DNA of 64,000 nucleotides from PMP191F sp047602185 (GCA_047602185.1 JASGHY010000001.1:124001-188000); one strand, 5' to 3'; shown: positions 51,935 through 61,077, numbered from the stretch's first letter. Program-made: numbers and translations. Notes: a model not told the origin generated them from the letters alone.

Positions 51935-52333
51935 GGGAATTAGGAATTAGCAGTTAGCTGTTAGGTTGAAAACTGAAGTCTGAGGTCAGAAGTCTGAAAA
52001 GGCACAAGGATTAAGGGACAAGGTTCAAGGAAATGCAGTTGATAAGTTGAAAGGTTGACAAGGAAGTACGAAATACGAAGTTATAAGTACGGGAGCAAAA
52101 TATCGAATGTCGAATTTTGAATATCGAATTTCGAAAGAAAGACAGGAAGAAAGTTGGCAATTCACAATTTGCAGTTGGCAAAACAGCCATAATCTTTGAG
52201 CAACGCGCAAATACAGCAGCAACCACTCACGACTGACGATTGACGATTCCCGATTGCCGTCTGCCGATTCACGTTTCAGGTTTTCCCCGCTCACGACTGA
52301 CGATTGACGACTCACGATTGCCGGTTCTCGAAA
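51935..52333. repeat. mosaic intergenic repeat block P (reverse)
   Basis: Modules GAATTAGGAATTAGC, CTGAAGTCTGAGGTC, AAGGCACAAGG, GTTGATAAGTTGAAAGG, GAAGTACGAAATACGAAG, AAAATATCGAATG, GTTGGCAATTC..GCAGTTGGC, CACTCACGACTGACG and GCCGTCTGCCGATTCACG. Confidence 0.85.
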
Positions 52334-52379
52334 CATTTTTCGCTTTCCTCTTGTTAGTGTAATAAAGGAAGGGAAAATT

Positions 52380-53006
52380 ATGGAATCCTATAGCAGGAAA
52401 CAGGAGGTTGTACATGGGTTGATCCACGGAGCCGGTGTACTGTTTGGTATCAGCGGGCTGCCGGTGCTAACCAGTATTGCCACATCGCATGGTAATACGC
52501 CGGGTATTATAGGAGCGTGCATCTATAGTTTCTGTTTCCTGATGCTATTTACTTCTTCCACCATCTACCACCTGGTACAAGAGCGTGCTGTCAAACGCAT
52601 GTTCATGATCTTCGACCATATCAGCATTTACTTTCTTATTGCCGGTACCTACACGCCTTTCTTACTGGTGTATATCAATAATGCTTTTGGTATTACCCTG
52701 CTTTGCATTCTATGGGGACTTACCATCCTGGGCATCTTTTTCAAACTGCGGTTTACCGGTCGTTATGAGATCGTTTCAGTGATCATTTACCTGCTGATGG
52801 GATGGATCATGATTGCCGGTGGACGTACATTTTTCGACCTGTTGCCACGTTCGGTACTGGTGTTTGTATGTATTGGCGGTGGTTTATATACTATCGGTGT
52901 TATTTTCTATGTATGGGATAAATATGAGTACACGCATGCAATATGGCATTCATTTGTATTGGCTGCTGCTATTTGTCATTATGTAGCGGTGTTGTTGGCG
53001 ATGTAA
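52380..53006 (+). CDS. hemolysin III / YqfA family membrane protein
   Basis: 208 residues with seven predicted transmembrane helices and the metal-binding pattern of the HlyIII/PAQR superfamily: EVVHGLIHGAG in helix 1, FTSSTIYHL, FDHISIYFLIAGTYTPF and the C-terminal EYTHAIWHSFVLAAAICHY. The His residues in helices 2-3 and 7 are the expected zinc ligands. The family was named from Bacillus cereus hemolysin III, but most bacterial members have no proven lytic role and may act as ceramidase-like hydrolases or in membrane homeostasis. Isolated between two mosaic repeat blocks; no operon partner. Confidence 0.9.
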   Translation: MESYSRKQEVVHGLIHGAGVLFGISGLPVLTSIATSHGNTPGIIGACIYSFCFLMLFTSSTIYHLVQERAVKRMFMIFDHISIYFLIAGTYTPFLLVYINNAFGITLLCILWGLTILGIFFKLRFTGRYEIVSVIIYLLMGWIMIAGGRTFFDLLPRSVLVFVCIGGGLYTIGVIFYVWDKYEYTHAIWHSFVLAAAICHYVAVLLAM

Positions 53007-53029
53007 TGCAGGATGTGCAGATGAAGTCC

Positions 53030-53300
53030 GAAAGACGGAAAGACCAAAAGGAAGATAAATATCGAATGCCAAATCTTGAATATCGAATTTCGAAGGAAAG
53101 ACCGGAAGAAAGTTGGCAGTTGGCAATTTGCAGTTACCTGTAACTTGTATCTGGTAACCTGTATCCAGAAACTGGTATCTGGTATCCGGAACATCCATTC
53201 ATGATTTCACGACTCCCATTCACTATTGACCATTCACTATTCACTTGCCTCAGCCACTCACGACTGCCGATTGCCGTCTGCCGACTCACGCTTCACGATT
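53030..53300. repeat. mosaic intergenic repeat block Q (reverse)
   Basis: Modules AATATCGAATGCC, GAAAGACCGGAAGAAAG, TTGGCAGTTGGCAATTTGC, a tandem of CTGTAACTTGTATCTGG units, TTCACTATTGACCATTCAC, CAGCCACTCACGACTGCC and GCCGTCTGCCGACTCACG. It includes a CTGGTATCTGG tandem not seen in most other blocks. Confidence 0.78.
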
Positions 53301-53310
53301 CTCATTCCTC

Positions 53311-53967
53311 TCAAAACTTAAACGACAATCCTCCCTGCGCAATATATTTTCCATAGCCGGCTTCCAGGAACAGACCTGCATGAGATGAGAAATTAAATTT
53401 TGCACCAAATGAAACCTGGTAGGCAAAGTCGGGCACCTCTACAGGCGAAATATGTGCAGGCGTTCCATTTGCACTGGTATATTGCTGATCCCAGATATTG
53501 ACCCCGGCTGCTGTTCTGAAATAAGGAGTTACGCTGCCATTAACCGGAATATAATGCATCAGGTTCAGCATAATACTCCAGTTCGTAAAATTAGCTTTAA
53601 ATGCAGGTAATGCATCTGTAGGATAATCATAATAAGGGGCGCTTACTTTATTATAGCTGGCCATTACGCCAATACTCATTACCCTGCTGAATCTATAGTC
53701 AATAGAGCCTGTGATAGGGCCGGTTTGAGAAATATGTCCCTGGTAGGCATTGTAGTATTCTGGCAAATAGTTTTTATCAAGCGCCGGAAATCCATAGCCA
53801 AAGGAAACATTAAGACTTGGCTTAACGGGAGGTAATTGTGGCCGGACTGGTCTTTGTGGCCTGCGACCATATCTCATAGGGCGTGGACGCATAATAAACT
53901 GTGCTTCTGCTGCTGTAGTCGAAAGCAATGCAGTAGCAAGAAGGAGGGTGAGGATCCGCCTGCTCAT
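53311..53967 (-). CDS. outer-membrane beta-barrel protein
   Basis: 218 residues from the ATG at 53967, which gives the signal peptide MSRRILTLLLATALLSTTAA; the open frame to 54060 is not native-looking. A short Arg/Pro-rich linker (MRPRPMRYGRRPQRPVRPQL) precedes a single eight-strand-like barrel with alternating hydrophobic/aromatic strands: SLNVSFGYGFPALDK, GSIDYRFSRVMSIGVMASYNKV, NWSIMLNLMHYIPVNGSVTPYFRTAAGVNIW and a final AGLFLEAGYGKYIAQGGLSF. This is the OmpW/OMP_b-brl-like plan of Bacteroidota. Function unknown. The C-terminal Phe fits barrel insertion by the BAM machinery. Mosaic repeats flank it on both sides. Confidence 0.8.
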   Translation of the reverse strand: MSRRILTLLLATALLSTTAAEAQFIMRPRPMRYGRRPQRPVRPQLPPVKPSLNVSFGYGFPALDKNYLPEYYNAYQGHISQTGPITGSIDYRFSRVMSIGVMASYNKVSAPYYDYPTDALPAFKANFTNWSIMLNLMHYIPVNGSVTPYFRTAAGVNIWDQQYTSANGTPAHISPVEVPDFAYQVSFGAKFNFSSHAGLFLEAGYGKYIAQGGLSFKF

Positions 53968-54061
53968 AACAATGTTTTTCTTTTCAGACGGAAATTGATA
54001 GCGCTGGTTTAATGGGAAAATGAAAAATAGATGGGCCGTTTTGTTAATGGATGAATACATA

Positions 54062-54335
54062 ATGCTTAACGCGGAACGCCTAATGCTTAATACAGGTTAT
54101 AGGGTTTAAGTTGTAGGTTTAAGGCACAAGATTCAAGAAGCAAGGCACAAGGAAGTACGAAATACGAAGTTAGAAGTACGGTCCACTCCTGTATTTGCTC
54201 GCCGCTCGTAGCTCAAAGCTCGCCGCCTGTATTCACTTTTCACGTTTGACAAACTGGCAGGGATCACTCACGATTCCCCTGCAACCTGAAAATGGCTTTG
54301 CCGCCTTTGCGAATCTTTGCCGTCTTTGCGTGAAA
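54062..54335. repeat. mosaic intergenic repeat block R (reverse)
   Basis: Starts with the end module (TGCTTAACGCGGAACGCC), then GGTTATAGGGTTTAAG, AAGGCACAAG, GAAGTACGAAATACG, GCTCGCCGCTCGTAGC, CTTTTCACGTTTGAC and the CCTTTGCGAATCTTTGCCG module. Confidence 0.8.
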
Positions 54336-54360
54336 CCTGCATCTGCCGGGGCTTGGAATA

Positions 54361-54387
54361 AAAAGGGCCATCCCGGAGGACAGCCCT
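54361..54387 (-). terminator. terminator of the first tandem T9SS cargo gene
   Basis: On the minus strand, AGGGC and GCCCT arms with a partly paired interior are followed by five T. It lies 56 bp beyond the stop codon at 54443. Confidence 0.55.
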
Positions 54388-54442
54388 GACAGTTGAGTCA
54401 ATACACCTGTTCGAAATAAAAGAGATTATAGCGACTGGTTAA

Positions 54443-56056
54443 TTATTTCACCAGCTTTTGTACAATATGTTGATCGCCTGCAGTAACACTGATCATATAA
54501 ACGCCCGAAGGAAGTGATCCCAGTCCGTTAAGCGTAACATTATTATTGCCCCTTTGTCCGGGTTGATTGATCCTTTGTACCATACTACCACCTGTGTTAT
54601 AAAGAATGATAGTAATAGGCTCTGCTTTCGGCAGATCGATAAACAGGTTAAGTTTATCTGTAAATGGATTAGGTACAATGTTGATCACAACTGTTGCCGC
54701 GTTGGCTTTTACAGAAGCGATATTGCTGTAGGTCGCTTTGCCATCGATATCTACTTCGCGAAGACGATAATACAATGTGCCGGTAGCAGTTGTATTATGT
54801 GTGTAGTTATAATCGATCCTGCTATTGCTGTTACCTGCTGCGGGTATAGAACCTACAGTGGTGAAATCAACACCATTGCGACTGAATTCAATAAAGAAGG
54901 TTTGTGAATTCGCTTCTGTTACAGTGTGCCATGACAATGCTGTGGCATTGTTTTTATAAGAGGCCTGCAGTAACGAAAGTTCTACCGGCAATGTAGTTAA
55001 GCAAGAAGAATGGAATGCCAGGGGTGTGGCAGTAAATGTTGTAGTGTCGTATGCGGTCATAGATGTATTCACAGTGACATTGTTCTTGGTACCGCTGATG
55101 GTTTTATTGACAACGAGGGGAGCCAAAGCGCTGATGCCATTTAAAGAACTGTTATTGTTTACAGTTCCACCTGCATACAACATGCCCGCCCCGGTAAGCG
55201 CAATATTATTGTTGAGTGTATTGGTAACACGTAATTGAGCGCCTGTATAATTCATTCTGAAGGAAGATGAAGCGTTAAACGTACAGCTATTCTGCATCCA
55301 CATCAATCCTTCATTACGCACGTTGGTATTAAAGTTAGCAGCATTTTTAAACGTCATCTGGTACAGGTTAATAATAGAATCTCCGGTGTTGATAGTTGTA
55401 CTGGCACCCATTACCATTTTCCAGCGGTTATAAATGCGGCCTGTTGTAGTAAAGCTGGCATTAAAATACACTTCACCACTGTTATTAAGCGTAGAGCCAT
55501 TGGAAATTGTTGTGCTGGCATTAAATTTCATGATGCCCTGGTTGTCAATAACAGTTCCGGATTGAGATATACCCGTAGATGAATTGAAATTCATGGTGCC
55601 GCAACCTCCGTTAGTAAGAGAAAATGCACCGCTTGGAGTCCATGCGGACCAGTTCATGATATTGTTATTGGTAATAGATGCTCCGGCCGCTATACCCACA
55701 GCAGCAGATGATATTGTTGCTGTGCCATTATTGGTCAGCACACCTGCAATAGTAGCTGCCGGGGGAGCAAACTGGCCTCCTGATTGAACTGTAATAGTAG
55801 ATCCTGAAAAAGCAGCAACAGAGCCTACATAATTTCCACCGGAAATTACAACCATGGTTGCTCCGCTGTTCAGTGCAATAGGCACATTAGACATTGTTGT
55901 GATACATACGGTTTGCCCACTAGTGTAATTGCCACTTGCATTCATGGCACTCCCTACAGGGCACTGCGCTGTAGTGTTAAGGTTGGCCAATAATCCGGAC
56001 AATAAAAGTACTGCGCCGACCTTTGGTCGCGCGAAAGAAATGTTGAATTGTTTCAT
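54443..56056 (-). CDS. T9SS type A sorting-domain protein (tandem paralog 1)
   Basis: 537 residues. After a signal peptide (VGAVLLLSGLLANLNTTAQ) comes a CPVG segment and a long repetitive Asn/Thr/Ser-rich beta-solenoid-like region (GNYTSGQTVCITTM, VISGGNYVGSVAAF, LTNNGTATISSA, IYNRWKMVMGASTTINTGD). From about residue 360 there is a fibronectin-like domain (LPVELSLLQASYKNNATALSW, FFIEFSRNGVDFTTVG, LYYRLREVDIDGKATYSN), and the last 80 residues are a type A sorting domain (IVPNPFTDKLNLFI, LYNTGGSMVQRI, PSGVYMISV, VQKLVK). It is secreted through the type IX system and probably displayed on the cell surface. The next gene upstream encodes a clear paralog of nearly the same length, a tandem duplication. 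Function unknown; adhesion is possible. Confidence 0.87.
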   Translation of the reverse strand: MKQFNISFARPKVGAVLLLSGLLANLNTTAQCPVGSAMNASGNYTSGQTVCITTMSNVPIALNSGATMVVISGGNYVGSVAAFSGSTITVQSGGQFAPPAATIAGVLTNNGTATISSAAVGIAAGASITNNNIMNWSAWTPSGAFSLTNGGCGTMNFNSSTGISQSGTVIDNQGIMKFNASTTISNGSTLNNSGEVYFNASFTTTGRIYNRWKMVMGASTTINTGDSIINLYQMTFKNAANFNTNVRNEGLMWMQNSCTFNASSSFRMNYTGAQLRVTNTLNNNIALTGAGMLYAGGTVNNNSSLNGISALAPLVVNKTISGTKNNVTVNTSMTAYDTTTFTATPLAFHSSCLTTLPVELSLLQASYKNNATALSWHTVTEANSQTFFIEFSRNGVDFTTVGSIPAAGNSNSRIDYNYTHNTTATGTLYYRLREVDIDGKATYSNIASVKANAATVVINIVPNPFTDKLNLFIDLPKAEPITIILYNTGGSMVQRINQPGQRGNNNVTLNGLGSLPSGVYMISVTAGDQHIVQKLVK

Positions 56057-56500
56057 TGTAGCTAACAGTTTAAAGTTTACGGTTTCATCTTACTGTTGGC
56101 TTCAATAATGTACATAGCAATAGCTGTCTTGCCATGCAAGAAAATAGAGTGTAAAAATGTGTAGTGCTGAACAACTAAACCAGGTTATAGGGACAAGGGT
56201 AAAAGAATAAGGAGGTAGAGTAGGCGGATATGCCTGGCTTTGATGAACGAGGAAACATACGTGAAATGTAGCTGGATAGTTTGCGTAAAAAAGCCAGGTT
56301 TTTAACCGTTTATCGGGAAGAATATGCGTAATAGTTTTGAGTGATGACATTGCTCAATAAAACAGTCCGCCATTCATTCTTTATCTGTATAAAATATTAC
56401 TGTTAGTTGTAGTTTATCAGGTTTTGGAGAGATAATAATCCTCTTTTTTAATTTTTCTGACTCCTATATATAGGAAAGCGAACCTGGGTCCAAAATAGAA
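56057..56500. other. intergenic region, no feature recognised
   Basis: About 440 bp between the tandem T9SS genes. Unlike most gaps it lacks mosaic repeat modules. No convincing ORF or promoter pair was found; it presumably holds the promoter of the gene at 54443-56056. Confidence 0.4.
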
Positions 56501-56502
56501 AA

Positions 56503-56518
56503 GCGGCAATATTGCCGC
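56503..56518 (-). terminator. terminator of the second tandem T9SS cargo gene
   Basis: A perfect palindrome GCGGCAATATTGCCGC followed on the minus strand by TTTTCTATTTTG. It lies 56 bp beyond the stop codon at 56574. Confidence 0.6.
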
Positions 56519-56573
56519 CTTTCTATCAAATCCATAATGGAACTTCGTAAAATAAGTTATCTCTTTATATATA

Positions 56574-58184
56574 TTATTTTACCAGTTTTTGAACTGTAGT
56601 GAATTCCCCTGCTGTAATGCTGGCCATATAGATACCAGGAGTCAGTGAGCTAAGACCTGTTAATGAAACCTGGTTGGTTCCGCTCTGTCCCTGGCGTATA
56701 ACTTTCTGGATCATTCTGCCATTTGCATCATATAATGTAACACTTACCGGTACAGATGTTTGCAGTGTGATAGAGAAATTGATCCTTTCTGTGAATGGGT
56801 TAGGATAAATGCTGCTGGTAATGTCTGCTGAAGCAGTTGCTTTCACCGCAGCAATATTGCTGAAATTCGTTTTGCCATCTACATCTACTTCGCGCAGGCG
56901 ATAGTATAAGGTACCGTTGGCAGTAGTGGTATGTGTATAGCTGTAATTAATTTTGCTGTTGCTGTTACCTGCAGCCTTTACAGTACCTGCTGTAGTGAAA
57001 TCAACGCCATTGGTGCTGAATTCAACATAGAAGTTCTGTGTATTGCTTTCAGATACGGTGTACCAGGATAACTGTACTGCTTTGTTTTTGTAACTAGCCT
57101 GCAGAGCAGATAATTCGAGGGGTAATGTAGTGCTGCATACATCAGGATTAGCGTAGCTGCTGATGTAATTGCTGGAGTCATAGGCCATCATAGAAGTATT
57201 GACTTGAACGTTATTGGTTGCGTTGCTCATATTCTGATTGATCTGGATCTTTTGTGAACTGCTGATACCCTGGATTGTTGAGTTGTTGTTAACAGAGCCT
57301 GCTACATACAACATCCCGGCAGAAGTAATAGCTATATTATTCATCAATGCACCAGCTATACGGAACTGAGCATTTGAATTATTCATTTTAAAAGCAGCAC
57401 TGCTGTTGAAGGTCACAGAACCACCTACCCAGAACAAACCTTCATTGCGGATCTTCGCCTCAATATTAAAACCGTTCTTAAAGATCATCTGGTACAGGTT
57501 CACCACTGAATCTCCGTTCTTCAGGCTGGCATCTCCCAGCATTACCATTCTGTATTGATTGTAAAGTTTACCTGTATTATCAAGTTTACCTTTTACATAT
57601 ATAAGACCACGGTTGTTGATTGTAGTGCCGCTGCTGGTAGTAATGTCCGACAGGAAGTTCAGTTTACCACCATTAATGATAGAAGAACCTGACCTGTTAA
57701 AACTTACGCTGCTTGCAAAGTCCATATAGCCACAAGCTGTGTTTGTGATGGTAATGGCGCTGTTCATATTGAATGATGACCATGTAAATGTACCGCTGTT
57801 GGTAACTGAAGCTCCATTGCCGATATTAAGGCTGGGCAGTTTGGTTACACCATTGTTGGTAAGTGCTACTCCAAAGGTGTTAAAGCTCGATGGTGATAAC
57901 TCACCACCCGAATTAACTGTTATTGAAGAGCCCTGGTTGGCTGTAATGTTGCCGGTATATTTACCGCCACTTACAATCAGCATTTGGCCACCGTTGTTTA
58001 TGTTAATACTGGCACTTACGGTTGTTGTAATACATGTTACCTGTCCATTAGTAATATTGCCAGTGCCATTCGTAGTGCTACCCACGGGGCACTGTGCCAT
58101 AGTTGGTAATCCAATACACACTGTAATCAAAACCAATACAGCGTTAACAATGTAGTTGAGAGGTTGAGCGTAAAACTGTTTCAT
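56574..58184 (-). CDS. T9SS type A sorting-domain protein (tandem paralog 2)
   Basis: 536 residues with the same architecture as its downstream neighbour: signal peptide (VLVLITVCIGLPTMAQ), a CPVGSTTNGTGNITNGQ opening, a beta-solenoid-like Asn/Ser/Gly-rich part (MLIVSGGKYTGNITANQ, LTNNGVTKLPSLNIGNGA, SGTTINNRGLIYVKGKL), a fibronectin-like domain (LPLELSALQASYKNKAVQLSW, NFYVEFSTNGVDFTTAG, LYYRLREVDVDGKTNFSN) and the sorting domain (IYPNPFTERINFSI, LYDANGRMIQKV, TPGIYMASI, VQKLVK). Identity with the neighbour appears high throughout and highest in the last 200 residues. Both are likely surface proteins exported by the type IX system; separate terminators suggest separate transcripts. Confidence 0.87.
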   Translation of the reverse strand: MKQFYAQPLNYIVNAVLVLITVCIGLPTMAQCPVGSTTNGTGNITNGQVTCITTTVSASININNGGQMLIVSGGKYTGNITANQGSSITVNSGGELSPSSFNTFGVALTNNGVTKLPSLNIGNGASVTNSGTFTWSSFNMNSAITITNTACGYMDFASSVSFNRSGSSIINGGKLNFLSDITTSSGTTINNRGLIYVKGKLDNTGKLYNQYRMVMLGDASLKNGDSVVNLYQMIFKNGFNIEAKIRNEGLFWVGGSVTFNSSAAFKMNNSNAQFRIAGALMNNIAITSAGMLYVAGSVNNNSTIQGISSSQKIQINQNMSNATNNVQVNTSMMAYDSSNYISSYANPDVCSTTLPLELSALQASYKNKAVQLSWYTVSESNTQNFYVEFSTNGVDFTTAGTVKAAGNSNSKINYSYTHTTTANGTLYYRLREVDVDGKTNFSNIAAVKATASADITSSIYPNPFTERINFSITLQTSVPVSVTLYDANGRMIQKVIRQGQSGTNQVSLTGLSSLTPGIYMASITAGEFTTVQKLVK

Positions 58185-58477
58185 CTGAGAGTACGATTTA
58201 TTTCTGGCTCTGGTTATCCCAATGCCGCGCCAGTTTCAAAATGGGTCGTGCCAACTCCTATAAAGCAGTCTTTTTTGTTATGTTAAATTCATTGATAGCT
58301 ATTCTGTTGTGGGTATTTTTTGAACTTCGGAGCATAGGTCGCTGAGATAGCTGTGCCAATTGACAAAAATCAGAATTTTTCCGTGTGGGAGAGTGTTGGT
58401 CTCTTTTTGGGAATTGCTTTAAAACTTGGAAAGGAGGGAGGTGTTCCGGGTTAGGGGCATCAAGTGGCAGGAGCGTG

Positions 58478-58725
58478 AAATCGTGAGGCGTGAATACAGT
58501 TTCGGGTGTCGGGTTTAAGGTTTCGGGTTGGGGAAACGTGAATCGGCAGACGGCAATCGGCAGTACTGTTTCGAGTTTCGGGTTTGATGTTTCGGGGTTC
58601 TTTAATTCGGTCTTTCCTTCGAAATTCGACATTCAAAATTCAACATTCGATATTTTGCTTCCGTACTTCCCTGTGCCTTAACTTACAACCTATAACTTAA
58701 AACTTATAACCTGTATTCGCTTCAC
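58478..58725. repeat. mosaic intergenic repeat block S (forward)
   Basis: Modules GTGAGGCGTGAATAC, TTTCGGGTGTCGGG, CGTGAATCGGCAGACGGC, CGGCAGTACTGTTTCGAG, CGACATTCAAAATTCAAC, TATTTTGCTTCCGTACTT, CCTGTGCC and ACTTACAACCTATAAC. It ends just before the cmk stop codon. The 290 bp between it and the T9SS gene show nothing else clear. Confidence 0.85.
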
Positions 58726-58732
58726 TCACACA

Positions 58733-59422
58733 TTACAAACCGTCTTCCAGCCTTTCCTTTGTCCAGCTTAATGCAAGGTCCAGTTGTTCACGGATGGTCA
58801 TATAAGAGTTGTCCAGTTCAAGTGCGTCTTCAGCTTTGCGGAGGGGACTTATTTCGCGGTGGGAGTCAATATGATCACGCATTTCGAGGTTAGCGCGAAC
58901 CTCTTCCATGGTAACGTTGGGATTCTTTTCGTAGAGTTCGCGGTATCTGCGTTTTACCCTGATCTCTTTATCTGCTGTCATAAAGATCTTCAAAGCAGCA
59001 TCAGGAAAAACAACAGTACCGATATCGCGGCCGTCCATTACAATACCTTTTTGTTGTCCCATCTGTTGTTGCTGACGTACAGCAAATTCACGTACTTCTT
59101 TCAGTGCTGCAACGTCACTTACTTTTTCAGCTACCACAAGATCACGGATCAGGTATTCAACATTCTCGCCGTTCAGGTACATTTCACAATGCCCTGTTTT
59201 GTGGTTGGAAAGAAATTCCAGTTTCACATGCAGCAAGGCTTCATGCACAGCTTCAGGGTGGGCCCAATCTACGTGGTTACGCAAAAAATAAAGAGTAATC
59301 GCGCGGTACATGGCGCCACTATCAATATAAAGGTATCCAAGCTCGCGTGCCAGTTGTTTGGCAAGGGTACTTTTGCCGCAGGAGGACCAGCCATCTATTG
59401 TGATGATGATTTTCTTCTTCAT
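58733..59422 (-). CDS. cmk: cytidylate kinase
   Basis: 229 residues from the ATG at 59422; the open frame to 59548 is repeat-derived and not used. It phosphorylates CMP and dCMP with ATP. P-loop GWSSCGKSTLAKQLA (Gly11-Lys17-Ser18), the CMP-binding signatures YIDSGAMYRAITLYF, VVMDGRDIGTVVFPDA, FMTADKEIRVKRRY and the acidic LID region (EEVRANLEMRDHIDS) are all present, plus the family-typical HREISPLRKAEDALELDNS near the C-terminus. Length and motifs match the bacterial enzyme. Monocistronic; a promoter was not recognised, and mosaic repeats lie on both sides. Confidence 0.95.
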   Translation of the reverse strand: MKKKIIITIDGWSSCGKSTLAKQLARELGYLYIDSGAMYRAITLYFLRNHVDWAHPEAVHEALLHVKLEFLSNHKTGHCEMYLNGENVEYLIRDLVVAEKVSDVAALKEVREFAVRQQQQMGQQKGIVMDGRDIGTVVFPDAALKIFMTADKEIRVKRRYRELYEKNPNVTMEEVRANLEMRDHIDSHREISPLRKAEDALELDNSYMTIREQLDLALSWTKERLEDGL

Positions 59423-59464
59423 GAGTATCGGCTGCAAAAATGAGGAGAAAAGTTGAGAAGGAGA

Positions 59465-59668
59465 AAAGATTCGTGAGGCGGCAATCGGCAATCGTGAATA
59501 CAAGCTGCGAGCTTTGAGCTGTGAGCGACGAGCTAATACAACAACCATCCGTACTTCGTACTTCTTATTTCGTACTCCCTTGTGCCTTGTCCCTTAAACC
59601 TTGTGCCTTAACTTACAACCTATAACTTAAAACTTATAACCAGTCTTCCGCGTTCAGCATCATCCGCA
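59465..59668. repeat. mosaic intergenic repeat block T (forward)
   Basis: GTGAGGCGGCAATCGGC, GCTGCGAGCTTTGAGC, TACTTCGTACTTCTTATTTCG, CCTTGTGCCTTGTCCC, ACTTACAACCTATAAC and a CCGCGTTCAGCATC end module. The open frame of cmk runs back into this block, which could mislead start prediction. Confidence 0.83.
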
Positions 59669-59676
59669 CATTAGTA

Positions 59677-60054
59677 TTACAGGTGCACCGTCGTTCTCGC
59701 AACAGGTTTCCAGGTCTCGTTCAGCAAACACCAGATATCAGTCAGTACAAATTCATCCGGCATGCCAATATAGCCGGCCATAGCGTACAGGGTAGCCCGG
59801 GTAACTACAATAGCGGTATGTGGGTGAATGGTGATGTTTACAAACGATACTTCATAATCGTCCAGCGGATAGCCTTCCATGGCCAGTTTAAGCCAGCCCT
59901 GTTTGTCAATGCGGAAGTTTCTTCTTGTTTTACTGATATAATTAAAATTGTCGGGAAGTAGAAGTTCCAGTTGGGTTCGGTCTTTTGCTTTCCAGAGATT
60001 GAGCCAGTGATGGGTTTGATGTTGAAAAAATTGCTCATCAGCTTCGGGTAACAT
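59677..60054 (-). CDS. NTF2-like (SnoaL/DUF4440-type) protein
   Basis: 125 residues, the size of a single NTF2-like cone domain. Visible elements: N-terminal helices (EQFFQHQTHHWLNLWKAKD, LELLLPDNFNYIS), then beta strands (DDYEVSFVNITIHPHTAIVVTRATL, FVLTDIWCLLNETWKPVARTT). The helix-D-x-L-P-D-N start and the final W-K-P-V-A-R strand fit DUF4440/SnoaL-like proteins, which serve as small-molecule enzymes or as accessory domains. No catalytic residues can be asserted. Mosaic repeat begins within 10 bp of the stop codon; the glycosyltransferase gene lies 87 bp upstream on the same strand and may be co-transcribed. Confidence 0.7.
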   Translation of the reverse strand: MLPEADEQFFQHQTHHWLNLWKAKDRTQLELLLPDNFNYISKTRRNFRIDKQGWLKLAMEGYPLDDYEVSFVNITIHPHTAIVVTRATLYAMAGYIGMPDEFVLTDIWCLLNETWKPVARTTVHL

Positions 60055-60141
60055 CAGGTTAGGGGTTGATCAGGTAAAAAGGAGTTGAGCCTCCAAATTA
60101 CAATTAAATCATACTGCACCATTTACCCTTAACAAATAAAA

Positions 60142-61077
60142 TTACTTTTTGATCTGGCCAAAAGAGAGTTCCGGGAATCTGCCTTCTAAAAATTCAAGAA
60201 TACCCGACGAACGAATCTTGTTTTCCCAGGTCCATGATCGCAGGTCGGGGTTACTATAGGCCGCGTTCGTGACTTGCTCCCAGGTAAAATTCGAGAAGTC
60301 TGATTTCAGGAAAAAGTATTCGCCGCCATACTGCTGCTGAAATTGCCTGACCCATGTATAATCTGTGGTCACAATTGGTAAGCCGCAGGCTGCATACTCA
60401 AGAAATTTAGTAGAGGTAAGGACATTAAAAGGTGGCGTATCCGGGATATAATTGATGCCAAAGCGGGATTGCAGCATAAAATGTCGCACTGCAACTTTAT
60501 CCACAGGCCCCCGGAAAATAATATTAGGATAATGTTGATACTGCTGTTGTAATTCTGTGTAATTCTTACTTAACAGTAATAAAGTACGGTCTTTCATTTC
60601 CGGTCGGGTAAAAGCCTGTAACATTGGCTCAATGCTTCTGCGCGCTGAAAGATCGCCAACGTAAATAAAATCATACATTTTTTCAGGGGCGGATACTACG
60701 GGTTCCAACCAATGGGGGTCAATGCCAATATCCTGATAAAAAGAAGGAATACGGTCACTGAAGGTAAAAGCAGAGCGAACATATTCATTTTTAAATACCC
60801 GGCAATCGGGCTGACTATTGAAAACGCTTTTATACAGGTTTTTCCATGATGCCAGTGGGGGCATAGAGGGAGAGATATATTCGTGAATTTTACAGATACC
60901 TTCCCGTGGTTTTGTAAGGTCAGTTCCCATAAAAAACCACTCTACCTGCCTGTGTATCAACCCAAGCTGATCTTTATTCACAATTTCGCACTTGATATTG
61001 AACTGTGAAAAAAACGTGGGGTACCCTTGTAGGGCGGGAAGAAAAGCTTTATTTGTCTGTACAAAGGCAAAAGTCAT
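60142..61077 (-). CDS. glycosyltransferase-like protein
   Basis: 311 residues from the ATG at 61077 (the open frame to 61146 is not used). GT-B-like layout: the N-terminal part has FVQTNKAFLPALQGYP and WFFMGTDL; a central HWLEPVVSAPEKMYDFIYVGDLSARRSIEPMLQAF starts the C-terminal domain; then LLLLSKNYTELQQQY, IIFRGPVDKVAVRHFMLQSRFGINYIPDTPP and STKFLEYAACGLPIVTTDY, which holds the K-x2-E-Y-x4-G-P-type donor-site motif of GT4-like enzymes. It probably adds a sugar to a surface glycan. It is divergent from purL (101 bp apart). Donor and acceptor unknown. Confidence 0.8.
   Translation of the reverse strand: MTFAFVQTNKAFLPALQGYPTFFSQFNIKCEIVNKDQLGLIHRQVEWFFMGTDLTKPREGICKIHEYISPSMPPLASWKNLYKSVFNSQPDCRVFKNEYVRSAFTFSDRIPSFYQDIGIDPHWLEPVVSAPEKMYDFIYVGDLSARRSIEPMLQAFTRPEMKDRTLLLLSKNYTELQQQYQHYPNIIFRGPVDKVAVRHFMLQSRFGINYIPDTPPFNVLTSTKFLEYAACGLPIVTTDYTWVRQFQQQYGGEYFFLKSDFSNFTWEQVTNAAYSNPDLRSWTWENKIRSSGILEFLEGRFPELSFGQIKK

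Noticed and set aside
58258..58632. 124-residue minus-strand frame
   Set aside because: Half of it is translated mosaic repeat with phrases that recur in other blocks; no start signal or domain.
7021..59668. CRISPR arrays as an explanation of the repeats
   Set aside because: The units have no constant repeat with unique spacers of fixed length, no leader and no cas genes; the words drift from copy to copy.
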